DNA of 48,338 nucleotides from an uncultured Prevotella sp. (GCA_934230115.1 CAKQEI010000007.1:1-48338); one strand, 5' to 3'; shown: positions 1-8,879, counted from the first letter of the stretch. Notes: a model not told the origin generated them from the sequence alone. Translations and numbers: made by a program.

Positions 1-3000
1 ATGTCAAACAAGTTTGTTGAACACAAGGGTTTCAATCTTGTAGAAACCAACAAGGAAGTTTTGGACAAGTGGATGGCCGACGATGTCTTCCACAAGTCAA
101 TCGACGAGCGCGAGGGCTGTCCGCAGTTTGTATTCTTCGAGGGTCCTCCCTCAGCCAACGGTCATCCGGGCATCCACCACGTCTTGGCACGCGCCATTAA
201 GGACACATTCAACCGCTATAAGACTATGCAGGGATTCCAGGTTCACCGCAAGGCAGGCTGGGACACTCACGGACTCCCCGTGGAGCTTGGCGTGGAGAAG
301 GAGCTTGGAATCACCAAGAAGGATATCGACAACAAGGCTTCGGAGAAGTACATCTCTACTGAGGACTACAACCACAAGTGCCGCGAGAACGTTATGATGT
401 TCACAGCCGAGTGGCGCAAGCTCACCGAGGAAATGGGCTACTTCGTCGACCTCGACCACCCGTATATCACCTACGACAACAAGTACATCGAGACACTCTG
501 GTGGCTCCTCAAGCAGCTCTACAACAAGGGCTTGCTCTACAAGGGCTACACCATACAGCCATATTCGCCAGGCGCAGGCACAGGCCTTTCGTCGCACGAG
601 CTCAACCAGCCCGGTTGCTACCGCGACGTTAAGGACCTCACAGCCACTGTACAGTTCCTCATCCGCGACCCCAAGGCAGAGTGGACAAAGTGGGGCAAGC
701 CCTACTTTGTGGCTTGGACCACAACTCCGTGGACATTGCCTTCGAACGTTGCGCTCTGCGTAGGTCCGAAGATTGATTATGTTTCGGTTGAGACCTACAA
801 CCTCTACAGCGGCGAGCCAATGACCCTCGTCATGGCCGAGAACCTCGTGAAGGCTTATCTCAAGCCCGAGCAGGAGTGCACCGAGGGCGAGCTTGCTCCG
901 TTCGACAAGGAGAAGAAGCAGTGTCCGTGGCGCATCACTGGCCACTTCAAGGGCACAGAGCTTGAGGGCATGCACTACGAGCAGCTCATGCCGTGGGTTA
1001 AGCCATGCGAGAAGGTGGACGACTTCGCTCCGAAGTTCGTGCTCGACTACGCCGAGGCTCATCCCGAGAAGGTGTTCACCGGCGAGGACGGCCGCGACAA
1101 GTTCGTTGAGATGGAGAGCGAGGCTTTCCGCGTAATCCTCGGCGACTACGTCACAACCGACGACGGTACAGGTATCGTTCACATCGCTCCTACCTTCGGT
1201 GCCGACGACGCCAAGGTGGCAAAGGACGCCAACATCCCCGCCCTCTACCTTATCAACAAGAAGGGCGAGACACGCCCGATGGTCGACCTCCAGGGCAAGT
1301 TCTACCTCACCGACGAGCTCGACGCCAACTTCGTCGAGGCTTGTGTCGACACAGAGAAGTACGGTCACCACGCAGGCGACTACGTGAAGAACGCCTACGA
1401 CCCGCAGTTCAACAAGGACGGCGTGTGGGACAAGAAGTCTTCCGACAAGGCCGAGGACCTCAACGTGGTGCTCTGCTACGAGCTCAAGCAGGAGGGCAAG
1501 GCGTTCAAAACCGAGAAGCACGTGCACAACTATCCTCATTGCTGGCGCACCGACAAGCCCATCCTCTACTATCCGCTCGACAGCTGGTTCATCAAGGACA
1601 CAGCACGCAAGGAGCGCATGGTGGAACTCAACAAGACCATCAACTGGCAGCCTGAGTCTACCGGCACAGGCCGATTCGGCAACTGGCTTGAGAACCTCAA
1701 CGACTGGAACCTCTCGCGCTCACGCTTCTGGGGAACTCCGCTGCCTATCTGGCGCGACGAGAACCGCGGCGAGAAGTGCATCGGTTCGCTTGAGGAGCTT
1801 TACGCCGAGATTGAGAAGTCGGTGGCTGCAGGCGTGATGAAGAGCAACCCGATGAAGGACAAGGGCTTCGTGCCGGGCGACTACTCTCAGGAGAACTACG
1901 ACAAGATCGACCTCCACCGTCCTTACGTCGACTACATCGTGCTCGTCAACGACGAGGGCAAGCCAATGCACCGCGAGTCCGACCTCATCGACGTGTGGTT
2001 CGACTCAGGCTCTATGCCTTACGCCCAGCTCCACTACCCGTTCGAGGGTGAGATGTCGCGCGGCACCGAGGACGACCGCAAGGCTCTTGTCAACAGCACA
2101 TACGAGGGCTTCGCCATCGCTCCTAAGTTCTATCCTGCCGACTTCATCAACGAGGGCGTCGACCAGACACGCGGATGGTTCTTCACTCTCCACGCCATCG
2201 CAACAATGGTGTTCGACTCGGTGGCCTTCAAGAACGTAATCTCTTCAGGACTCGTTCTCGACGCCAAGGGCAACAAGATGTCAAAGCACCTTGGCAACGC
2301 CGTCAATCCGTTCGAGCAGATCGAGAAGTACGGAGCTGACGCTGTGCGCTTCTACATGATGACCAACTCGGAGCCTTGGGACAACCTCAAGTACGACGAG
2401 AAGGGCGTAGACGAGGTGCGCCGCAAGTTCTTCGGCACATTATATAATACATACTCATTCTTCTCTGGCTACGCCAATGTCGACGCATTCGACAACGAGG
2501 CTGCACAGGTGCCCGTGGCAGAGCGTCCGGAGATTGACCGCTGGGTGCTCTCCGTGCTCAACACTCTGGTCAAGGGCGTACAGAAGGAGATGGAGAACTA
2601 CGACCCCACACGTGCAGGCCGACTCATCGAGGACTTCGTCAACAACGACCTCTCCAACTGGTATGTGCGCTTGAACCGCAAGCGTTTCTGGGGCAAGGAA
2701 ATGTCGCAGGACAAGCTCGCCGCCTATCAGACTCTCTACACCTGTCTGACTACCGTGGCTAAGCTCCTCGCTCCGTTCGCCCCGTTCTTTGCCGACCAGC
2801 TCTTCTGCGACCTCGGCGCAGCCAAGATCGAGGGCACTACATCAGTACACCTCGCCAAGTTCCCCGTGGCCGACGACCAGCTCATCGACAGCGAGCTTGA
2901 GGACCGCATGGGCATGGCACAGAAGATTACGTCAATGGTTCACGCCCTTCGCAAGAAGGTGAACATCGCCGTGCGCCAGCCGCTGCAGGCCATCATGATT

Positions 3001-3624
3001 CCTGCCGTCGACGACGAGCAGCGCCGCCACATCGAGGCTGTCAAGGACCTCATCCTCTCGGAGGTGAACGTCAAGGAGCTTCGCTTTGTCGAGGGCTCAG
3101 GCGTATTGGTGAAGAAGGTGAAGTGCAACTTCCGCACCATGGGCAAGAAGTATGGCAAGCTGATGAAGGGCATTGCAGCCGCCATGTCGGCTCTCGACCA
3201 GGAGCAGATAGCCGAGCTTGAGACCAACGGCAAGATAGCCGTTGAGGTAGAGGGCAACGCCGTTGACGTTGAGGCTGCCGACGTGGAGATTATCTCGGAG
3301 GACATCCCGGGCTGGCTCGTGAGCAACGAGGGCAAGCTGACCGTGGCTCTTGAGATTGAGCTCAACGACGAGCTGCGCAACGAGGGTATGGCCCGCGAGC
3401 TCATCTCGCGCATACAGAACCTCCGCAAGGAGACTGGTCTTGAGATTACCGACCGCATCCACGTCAGCATCACTCCTTGCGAGAAGGTGGAGAAGGCTGT
3501 GGCAAGCTTTGCCGACTACATCCAGTCGCAGGTGCTCGCCCTCGACATCACTCTCGCCGACAACGACGGTGCTGAGAGCGAACTCGACGACTTCAAGATC
3601 AACATCAAGGTTGTGAAGGCGTAA
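1..3624 (+). CDS. ileS: Isoleucyl-tRNA synthetase, long type-2-like form
   Basis: Charges tRNA-Ile with isoleucine in the cytoplasm. The protein is 1207 residues, longer than the roughly 930-residue E. coli type and typical of the eukaryote-like/type 2 branch. The catalytic Rossmann domain opens with FEGPPSANGHPGIHH (residues 46-60); the place of the class I HxGH signature reads GIHH (57-60). The second signature is KMSKH (759-763). The editing (CP1) domain lies between them, and the anticodon-binding region and a long C-terminal extension follow. The window begins exactly at the ATG, and the N-terminus (MSNKFVEHKGF) looks complete, so the promoter is not visible. A hairpin terminator follows 30 bases after the stop. 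Family identity is certain. The swapped HIGH motif is seen in the sequence; its link to mupirocin insensitivity is from what I know of type 2 enzymes and is not shown here. Confidence 0.98.
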   Translation: MSNKFVEHKGFNLVETNKEVLDKWMADDVFHKSIDEREGCPQFVFFEGPPSANGHPGIHHVLARAIKDTFNRYKTMQGFQVHRKAGWDTHGLPVELGVEKELGITKKDIDNKASEKYISTEDYNHKCRENVMMFTAEWRKLTEEMGYFVDLDHPYITYDNKYIETLWWLLKQLYNKGLLYKGYTIQPYSPGAGTGLSSHELNQPGCYRDVKDLTATVQFLIRDPKAEWTKWGKPYFVAWTTTPWTLPSNVALCVGPKIDYVSVETYNLYSGEPMTLVMAENLVKAYLKPEQECTEGELAPFDKEKKQCPWRITGHFKGTELEGMHYEQLMPWVKPCEKVDDFAPKFVLDYAEAHPEKVFTGEDGRDKFVEMESEAFRVILGDYVTTDDGTGIVHIAPTFGADDAKVAKDANIPALYLINKKGETRPMVDLQGKFYLTDELDANFVEACVDTEKYGHHAGDYVKNAYDPQFNKDGVWDKKSSDKAEDLNVVLCYELKQEGKAFKTEKHVHNYPHCWRTDKPILYYPLDSWFIKDTARKERMVELNKTINWQPESTGTGRFGNWLENLNDWNLSRSRFWGTPLPIWRDENRGEKCIGSLEELYAEIEKSVAAGVMKSNPMKDKGFVPGDYSQENYDKIDLHRPYVDYIVLVNDEGKPMHRESDLIDVWFDSGSMPYAQLHYPFEGEMSRGTEDDRKALVNSTYEGFAIAPKFYPADFINEGVDQTRGWFFTLHAIATMVFDSVAFKNVISSGLVLDAKGNKMSKHLGNAVNPFEQIEKYGADAVRFYMMTNSEPWDNLKYDEKGVDEVRRKFFGTLYNTYSFFSGYANVDAFDNEAAQVPVAERPEIDRWVLSVLNTLVKGVQKEMENYDPTRAGRLIEDFVNNDLSNWYVRLNRKRFWGKEMSQDKLAAYQTLYTCLTTVAKLLAPFAPFFADQLFCDLGAAKIEGTTSVHLAKFPVADDQLIDSELEDRMGMAQKITSMVHALRKKVNIAVRQPLQAIMIPAVDDEQRRHIEAVKDLILSEVNVKELRFVEGSGVLVKKVKCNFRTMGKKYGKLMKGIAAAMSALDQEQIAELETNGKIAVEVEGNAVDVEAADVEIISEDIPGWLVSNEGKLTVALEIELNDELRNEGMARELISRIQNLRKETGLEITDRIHVSITPCEKVEKAVASFADYIQSQVLALDITLADNDGAESELDDFKINIKVVKA

Positions 3625-3653
3625 ACCTGGTTGCAGAAACATGAACAAACAGA

Positions 3654-3687
3654 AGGGTGTGTCAAAACTCCAATTTTGACACACCCT
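3654..3687 (+). terminator. Hairpin terminator after ileS
   Basis: A perfect 14-bp stem (AGGGTGTGTCAAAA at 3654-3667 with its complement at 3674-3687) encloses a 6-base loop, just downstream of the ileS stop. The following bases are only weakly T-rich, so it could instead be a 3'-end stabiliser. The GTGTGTCAAAACTC side recurs in the fimbrillin intergenic hairpin at 15321. Confidence 0.7.
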
Positions 3688-3741
3688 CTACATTACCAAT
3701 AAACAAAATTCAACTAACTAAATTAAAAACCAACAACAATC

Positions 3742-4122
3742 ATGGCAGAAAAGACACGCTACTCTGACGAAGAACTCCAGGAGTTCAAAGAGATAATCAA
3801 CGAAAAACTACGGCTTGCCCGTCGCGACCTCAACGCAATGATGGAGCAGCTCCGCAATGCCGACACCAACGCCGCCGACGACACAGCAGCAGCCTACAAG
3901 ACGCTTGAGGAAGGCAGTGCGTCGCAGTCGAAGGAGGAGATAGCACAGATGGCAAACCGTCAGCAGAAATTCATACAAGGACTGGAGGCCGCCCTTGTAC
4001 GCATCGAGAACAAAACCTATGGCATCGACCGCCTCACAGGCGAACTGATACCAAAGGAGCGTCTGCGCATTGTGCCTCACGCTACGCTCAGCGTGGCGTC
4101 GAAGAACGCTCGCAAGAAATAA
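3742..4122 (+). CDS. DksA/TraR-family regulator without zinc cysteines
   Basis: A 126-residue protein of the DksA/TraR family, whose members bind RNA polymerase in its secondary channel and modulate transcription, often with ppGpp. An N-terminal helical region (residues 1-90, rich in Glu, Lys and Ala) is followed by the C-terminal signature YGIDRLTGELIPKERLR and VPHATLS. In most members the zinc finger carries four cysteines; this protein has none, and the usual YGxC position is YGID. The fold therefore presumably holds without zinc, as in other cysteine-poor DksA homologues. It has its own start after the ileS terminator, and its stop lies 2 bases before lspA, so the two are co-transcribed. 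The order ileS, dksA-like, lspA is common in Bacteroidales. Confidence 0.9.
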   Translation: MAEKTRYSDEELQEFKEIINEKLRLARRDLNAMMEQLRNADTNAADDTAAAYKTLEEGSASQSKEEIAQMANRQQKFIQGLEAALVRIENKTYGIDRLTGELIPKERLRIVPHATLSVASKNARKK

Positions 4123-4124
4123 CA

Positions 4125-4760
4125 ATGAAACAAGACATCAAACATGTCGGCATGGGATGGATTGCGGTGATTATCGTCGCCGCAATCCTCATTGTCGACC
4201 AAATCATCAAGATTGAAGTCAAGACCAACATGACGCTTGGCGAAGCCCTGCACGTCACCGACTGGTTCTACATCGAGTTCATCGAGAACAACGGCATGGC
4301 CTACGGCATGACCTTCATCAACAAGCTCGTGCTCTCGCTCTTCCGTCTTGTGGCCATTGGAGCCATAGGCTGGTACATCTGGCGGGTGGTCAAGTCGAGG
4401 CTCTTCAGCAAGGGCTACATCGTGTGCCTTGCTATGGTGCTCGCAGGAGCGGCTGGCAACCTCATCGACTGCCTGTTCTACGGCTTGATATTCGAGGCTT
4501 CCACTCCGTTCAGCGTGGCTGGCTTCGTGCCCTTTGGCGAGGGCTACTCGTCGTTCCTTCACGGCAAGGTGGTCGACATGTTCTACTTTCCGATAATTCA
4601 AACCACGTGGCCCGATTGGGTGCCCATGTGGGGAGGCGACGACTTCGTCTTCTTCTCGCCCGTGTTCAACTTTGCCGACTCCTGCATCAGCGTAGGTGTT
4701 GTGTTGCTGCTGCTCTTCTTCCGCAAGGACCTGGAGCGCATGTCGGAAGCATGGAAATGA
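4125..4760 (+). CDS. lspA: Lipoprotein signal peptidase (signal peptidase II)
   Basis: Inner-membrane aspartyl protease that removes signal peptides from diacylglyceryl-modified prolipoproteins. The 211-residue protein has four hydrophobic segments (about residues 11-30, 66-88, 96-114 and 175-198) and the family's catalytic motifs: GNLID with Asp115 and FNFAD with Asp185, plus the conserved NNGMAYG stretch at 55-61. It is longer than the roughly 165-residue E. coli enzyme because of a loop (about 125-175), usual for Bacteroidales LspA. The start lies 2 bases after the preceding stop, indicating translational coupling. Its substrates in this window would include the DUF4296 lipoprotein immediately downstream and the six fimbrillin-type lipoproteins. 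Confidence 0.95.
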   Translation: MKQDIKHVGMGWIAVIIVAAILIVDQIIKIEVKTNMTLGEALHVTDWFYIEFIENNGMAYGMTFINKLVLSLFRLVAIGAIGWYIWRVVKSRLFSKGYIVCLAMVLAGAAGNLIDCLFYGLIFEASTPFSVAGFVPFGEGYSSFLHGKVVDMFYFPIIQTTWPDWVPMWGGDDFVFFSPVFNFADSCISVGVVLLLLFFRKDLERMSEAWK

Positions 4761-4787
4761 CACACCCCCCACATTAATCTACAAGAA

Positions 4788-5774
4788 ATGAATAGAAGGA
4801 ATATTTGCAGCATGGCCCTGCTTTGCAGCCAACTCATGGCCGTATTGATGGTTGCCCTCGCCATAGCGAGTTGCAAGCCTGGAATACCATCCAAGTATCT
4901 TCAGCCCGACGAGATGGCCGACATTCTCTACGACTATCATCTGGCAGAGGGCATTGCCTCCACACCCGGCGACGCCGACTCCATAGCCATGCGCACCTAT
5001 CGCACGAGCATCCTTGAGCACCACGGTGTGACGGAGGCCGACTTCGACTCGTCGATGGTCTACTACACGCGCCATTCCAAGCTCCTTCAGGATGTCTACA
5101 CCCAACTGCAAGACCGCCTGAACAGAGAGTCGGAGGCGTTGGGTGGAGCGTCTGGCTCAAGTATGTTCGCAAGTGCCGACACGGCAAACGTGTGGCGCAA
5201 CTCAACGTCGTTCGTGCTCTCGCCGTATGTGGCTACCAACCGCTTCTCGTTTGAGGTGAAGGCCGACACTGCATGGCATGAAGGCGACAGAATGATTCTC
5301 GACTTCGACGCGCAGTTCATCTATCAGGACGGCATACGCGACGCCCAGGCTGTGCTGGCTGTAACCTACGACAACGACTCCACCGAGTATACCAACAATA
5401 TGGTGCAATCGACGTCGCACTATCAGCTGCAAATCAACAATACGGGCCGCCTGCGCATAAAGTCGGTGCGTGGCTTCTGGTTGCTCTCCGACCAACCGCA
5501 GTCGTCGGGCACGTCGACAACAACGCTCAAGCTGCTTGTGCTGAACAATGTGCGCCTGATACGAATGCACACGCAGAAATCGGCTGAGGCTTCTGCCTCC
5601 GAGGTTGCGGGCGAGACAAAAGCCAACTCGCAAGACTCTGCAAGAGTGGAGCGGAAGGACAGCGTGAAGACTCCACCGGTGAATGTTCCGCATACGAACA
5701 CTCCACCAGTGAACACTCCGCCTATGAAGCTGAAGCCGATGGACAAGAAGCTGAAGCTCGTACCGAAACAATAA
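4788..5774 (+). CDS. DUF4296-domain lipoprotein
   Basis: A 328-residue predicted lipoprotein of unknown function. The N-terminus is a signal peptide ending in a lipobox-like AIASC with Cys29 as the likely lipidation site. It is followed by the DUF4296 segment (about residues 36-120, beginning LQPDEMADILYDYHLAEG), a family found in Bacteroidetes next to lspA. The middle (about 140-255) looks like a beta-rich domain. The C-terminal tail (about 285-328) is low-complexity, with repeated PPVN-type units followed by a Lys-rich end (MDKKLKLVPKQ), suggesting an exposed disordered tail. It starts 27 bases after lspA and is probably in the same transcript. DUF4296 itself has no established activity, so no function is assigned. 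Confidence 0.88.
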   Translation: MNRRNICSMALLCSQLMAVLMVALAIASCKPGIPSKYLQPDEMADILYDYHLAEGIASTPGDADSIAMRTYRTSILEHHGVTEADFDSSMVYYTRHSKLLQDVYTQLQDRLNRESEALGGASGSSMFASADTANVWRNSTSFVLSPYVATNRFSFEVKADTAWHEGDRMILDFDAQFIYQDGIRDAQAVLAVTYDNDSTEYTNNMVQSTSHYQLQINNTGRLRIKSVRGFWLLSDQPQSSGTSTTTLKLLVLNNVRLIRMHTQKSAEASASEVAGETKANSQDSARVERKDSVKTPPVNVPHTNTPPVNTPPMKLKPMDKKLKLVPKQ

Positions 5775-5787
5775 ACGCCAAGAAGAA

Positions 5788-5979
5788 ATGAAACGCATCG
5801 TAGCAGCCAACCACGTTATCCTGCCCGACGGCAAGGAGCTCAGCCCCGGAGTGGTGGAAACCGACGGCACCACGGTCGTCCGTTTCTATCGTCTTGAGCA
5901 GGAGCAGCCGTTCACCGAATGGCTGGGCGGCACAATCCGCATCGTGGAAGAAAAGGGAGTTTTGAGTTTTGAGTTTTGA
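5788..5979 (+). CDS. Small conserved-looking protein, C-terminus inside a repeat
   Basis: A 63-residue protein beginning MKRIVAANHVILPDGKEL and containing FTEWLGGTIRI. It starts 13 bases after the DUF4296 gene, in the same direction, and has its neighbours' codon style. It resembles short proteins I recall next to DUF4296 genes in Bacteroidales, but I can name no function. The last seven codons (GVLSFEF) and the stop TGA at 5977-5979 are built from GAGTTTT heptamers of the palindromic repeat, so the native C-terminus has been replaced or trimmed by the repeat. There is no signal peptide or membrane segment. Confidence 0.65.
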   Translation: MKRIVAANHVILPDGKELSPGVVETDGTTVVRFYRLEQEQPFTEWLGGTIRIVEEKGVLSFEF

Positions 5980-6227
5980 GTTTTGAATTATTGCGCGATG
6001 CGCAATTTTGAATTTTGAATTTTGAGTTTTGAATTGTGCGCGAAGCGCATTAGGAATTGTTCAATTTTGAATTGAGAATTCTTAATTCAAAAATCAAAAT
6101 TCAATAATTCAAAATCGCTAACGGCGACAATTCAAAACTCAAAACTCAAAATTCAAAACTCAAAATTCAAAATTGCGCATCGCGCAATAATTCAAAATTC
6201 AAAAATCAAAATTCAAAAATCAAAAAA
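5957..6227. repeat. AT-rich palindromic heptamer element, copy 1 (largest)
   Basis: A 271-base stretch made of GAGTTTT/GAATTTT heptamers and their complements, forming a long inverted repeat. The arms at 5981-6035 and 6150-6197 are complementary apart from exactly one extra heptamer in the left arm. Each arm contains a small GC hairpin: TTGCGC-GAT-GCGCAA on the left at 5991-6005 and its mirror at about 6174-6188. A further hairpin, TGCGC-GAA-GCGCA, lies at 6037-6049, and an imperfect one (TCGCTAACGGCGA) near 6115-6127. The centre (6050-6085) resembles the centres of the copies at 43966 and 47650. It fills the whole gap between the small gene and nadC and ends 2 bases before the nadC ATG. Confidence 0.9.
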
Positions 6228-6229
6228 TT

Positions 6230-7081
6230 ATGCTTAGTGTAAACGAATTAGAAGACCGCCTTATCGACCTCGCATTTGCCGAGGACATAGGCGATGGTGA
6301 CCACACAACCCTCTGCTGCATCCCCGACACAGCAATGGGCAAGTCGCATTTGTTGATTAAGGAGGACGGCATACTCGCAGGTGTAGAGGTAGCCAAGCGC
6401 GTATTCGCCCGCTTCGACCCCACAATGCAGGTAGAGGTGCTCATTGGCGACGGCGCTCATGTGAAGAAGGGCGACATCGCCATGATTGTAAGCGGCAAGG
6501 TGCGCTCGCTGCTCCAGACCGAGCGTCTGATGCTCAACATCATGCAGCGCATGAGCGGCATTGCCACCATGACAGCCAAGTATGTGGAGCGCCTCAAGGG
6601 CACCAAAACCCACGTGCTCGACACACGCAAGACCACTCCGGGCCTTCGTATGCTTGAGAAGCAGGCTGTGAAGATTGGCGGCGGCATGAACCACCGCATC
6701 GGACTCTTCGACATGATCCTGCTCAAGGACAACCACGTCGACTTTGCCGGAGGCATCGCCAACGCCATCAACCGCTGTCACGAGTATCTCAAGGAGAAGG
6801 GACTCGACCTGAAGATTGAGATTGAGGTGCGCAATTTCGACGAGCTGCGCCAGGCTATGGAGTGCGGCGGCATCAACCGCATCATGCTCGACAACTTCTC
6901 GGTGGAGAACACCAAGAAGGCTGTGGAGATGGTAGGCGGCAAGTATGAGACCGAGTCGAGCGGAGGCATCACCTTCGACACCATCCGCGACTACGCCGAG
7001 TGTGGCGTCGACTTCATCTCAGTAGGTGCACTCACTCACTCTGTCAAGGGACTCGACATGTCGTTTAAGGCTTGCGAATAA
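6230..7081 (+). CDS. nadC: Nicotinate-nucleotide pyrophosphorylase (carboxylating)
   Basis: Quinolinate phosphoribosyltransferase of de novo NAD synthesis. It converts quinolinate and PRPP to nicotinate mononucleotide, CO2 and pyrophosphate. The 283-residue length matches the family. An N-terminal alpha/beta domain is followed by the barrel with the conserved run HVLDTRKTTPGLR (about residues 127-139), then KIGGGMNHR and the ILLKDNH active-site segment (about 163-169), and EIEVRNFDE later. The start ATG abuts the palindromic repeat, so its leader is entirely repeat DNA and no ordinary upstream signal is visible. NadE, the last enzyme of the pathway, is in the same window at 39575. The C69 peptidase follows after 18 bases. 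Confidence 0.97.
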   Translation: MLSVNELEDRLIDLAFAEDIGDGDHTTLCCIPDTAMGKSHLLIKEDGILAGVEVAKRVFARFDPTMQVEVLIGDGAHVKKGDIAMIVSGKVRSLLQTERLMLNIMQRMSGIATMTAKYVERLKGTKTHVLDTRKTTPGLRMLEKQAVKIGGGMNHRIGLFDMILLKDNHVDFAGGIANAINRCHEYLKEKGLDLKIEIEVRNFDELRQAMECGGINRIMLDNFSVENTKKAVEMVGGKYETESSGGITFDTIRDYAECGVDFISVGALTHSVKGLDMSFKACE

Positions 7082-7099
7082 AAACGAGGTTTTTAAATC

Positions 7100-8743
7100 A
7101 TGAACATATCTAATTGTTTCAAGACTCTTGCCCTCTCGGCATTACTCTCCACCGCCGCCACCTCAGCCTCTGCCTGCACCAACTATATCGTGGGCAAGAA
7201 GGCGAGTGTCGACGGCTCGGTGATGGTGTCCTACAACGCCGACGACTACGGCATGTTCGGCCACCTCTGCCACTATCCAGCAGGCACCCACCCGAAGGGC
7301 ACGATGCGCAAGATCTACGATTGGGACTCGGGAGAGTATCATGGCGAAATACCCGAGGCTCCCGTCACCTACAACGTGATAGGCAACATCAACGAGTTTC
7401 AGCTCTCCATCGCCGAGACCACGTATGGCGGACGCGAGGAGATGGTCGACCCCACGGGCATCCTCGACTACGGCTCGCTCATCTACGTGGCTCTGCAACG
7501 CTCCAAGACGGCACGCGAGGCCATCAGCGTGATGACCTCGCTCGTGGAGAAGTACGGCTACTGCTCCGAGGGAGAGACATTCTCTATCTGCGACCCCAAT
7601 GAGGCGTGGATCATGGAGATGCAGGGCACTGGCAAGGGCTCCAAGGGCGTTGTGTGGGTGGCTATGCGTATCCCCGACGATGCTGTATGCGCCCATGCCA
7701 ACCAGAGCCGCATAGGCAAGTTCAACATGAAGGACAAGAAGAACGTCATCCACTCGAAGAACGTCATCTCCTATGCTCGCAAGATGGGATGGTTCACGGG
7801 CAAGGACGCCGACTTCTCGTGGAAGAACACCTACGCCTTCCCCGACTTCTCGGGCCGCCGCTTCTGCGACGCACGCGTGTGGAGCTTCTTCAACCACTGG
7901 CAGAAGGGCTTCGACCGCTACCTGCCCTGGGCTCTTGGCAAGGATGCCAACGCCGAGGACATGCCCCTCTGGATTGTGCCCGACCGCAAGCTCAGCGTCC
8001 ACGACGTTGAGATGTGTATGCGCGACCACTACGAAGGCACAGCCCTCGCTCTCGACTCTACCAACGTTGGAGGCGGTGTCTACCAGATGCCTTATCGTCC
8101 CACGCCGCTCACCTATAAGGTAGACGGCAAGGAATACTTCAACGAGCGTCCCGTGTCGACACAGCAGACAGCCTTCACCTTCGTGTCGCAGCTCCGCTCA
8201 TGGTTGCCCAACGAGATTGGCGGCATTCTGTGGTTTGGCAACGATGACGCCAACATGGTGGCCTACACTCCCGTCTATTGCGGCAACACCGTGCAGCCCG
8301 AGTGCTACAACACTCCGGGAGCCGACGCCGTGACCTATTCCGACAAGAACGCCTTCTGGGTGTGCAACTGGGTGAGCAACATGGTCTATCCGCGCTACTC
8401 GCAGCTCTTCCCCGAACTCAAGGCTGTGCGCGACTCGCTCGACATGAGCTATTTTGCAGCACAGAAGGAGATTGAGGTCAAGGCGCAGGTGCTCTATGCC
8501 TCCAGCAAGGCTGAGGCGGTGAAGTATCTCAACACCTACAGCAACGACAAGGCGCAGCAGATGCTCGCCGCATGGCACGACCTCGGACGCCTGCTCATTG
8601 TGAAGTACAACGACATGGCTGTCAAGAAGACCAAGGACGGCAAGCTCACACGCTCTGTCACACGTCCTGGCTATCCAGCGAGCTTTGCCAAGAAGCTCGT
8701 CAAGGAAACAGGCGACTGGTATGCTGTGCCGGAAAAGAAGTAA
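7100..8743 (+). CDS. C69-family dipeptidase, secreted
   Basis: A 547-residue N-terminal-nucleophile hydrolase of peptidase family C69 (PepD-like dipeptidases). Residues 1-25 form a signal peptide ending in TSASA, directly followed by Cys26 in CTNYIVGKKAS. In this family that cysteine becomes the N-terminal nucleophile after removal of the leader. Other family features are SVMVSYNADDYG just after it, the AWIMEMQGTGKGS region and the ANQSRIG segment. Export implies it trims peptides in the periplasm or outside the cell. It begins 18 bases after nadC and is probably co-transcribed, although the functions are unrelated. The convergent hairpin region at 8880 lies downstream. Confidence 0.9.
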   Translation: MNISNCFKTLALSALLSTAATSASACTNYIVGKKASVDGSVMVSYNADDYGMFGHLCHYPAGTHPKGTMRKIYDWDSGEYHGEIPEAPVTYNVIGNINEFQLSIAETTYGGREEMVDPTGILDYGSLIYVALQRSKTAREAISVMTSLVEKYGYCSEGETFSICDPNEAWIMEMQGTGKGSKGVVWVAMRIPDDAVCAHANQSRIGKFNMKDKKNVIHSKNVISYARKMGWFTGKDADFSWKNTYAFPDFSGRRFCDARVWSFFNHWQKGFDRYLPWALGKDANAEDMPLWIVPDRKLSVHDVEMCMRDHYEGTALALDSTNVGGGVYQMPYRPTPLTYKVDGKEYFNERPVSTQQTAFTFVSQLRSWLPNEIGGILWFGNDDANMVAYTPVYCGNTVQPECYNTPGADAVTYSDKNAFWVCNWVSNMVYPRYSQLFPELKAVRDSLDMSYFAAQKEIEVKAQVLYASSKAEAVKYLNTYSNDKAQQMLAAWHDLGRLLIVKYNDMAVKKTKDGKLTRSVTRPGYPASFAKKLVKETGDWYAVPEKK

Positions 8744-8879
8744 TTCGTAAGATTTACAGACAATTCTCAAATAGACGAATTGCTGTTCAAAATGTCTTGA
8801 CGCTTGGCTTCTATATTTTGCGGCTTAAACCATAAAAAAGGGGCTTAAGCGGTTAATATAATAGACCATCAGAAAAAGC

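Noticed and set aside
151..1539. Long open frame (462 codons) antisense to ileS
   Set aside because: It follows from the strong codon bias of ileS (C or G at third positions gives few antisense stops). Its translation is Leu/Val/His-rich and has no recognisable domain.
5957..6227. CRISPR array at the heptamer repeats
   Set aside because: The units are 7 bases without unique spacers and are arranged as an inverted repeat, not as direct repeats with spacers.
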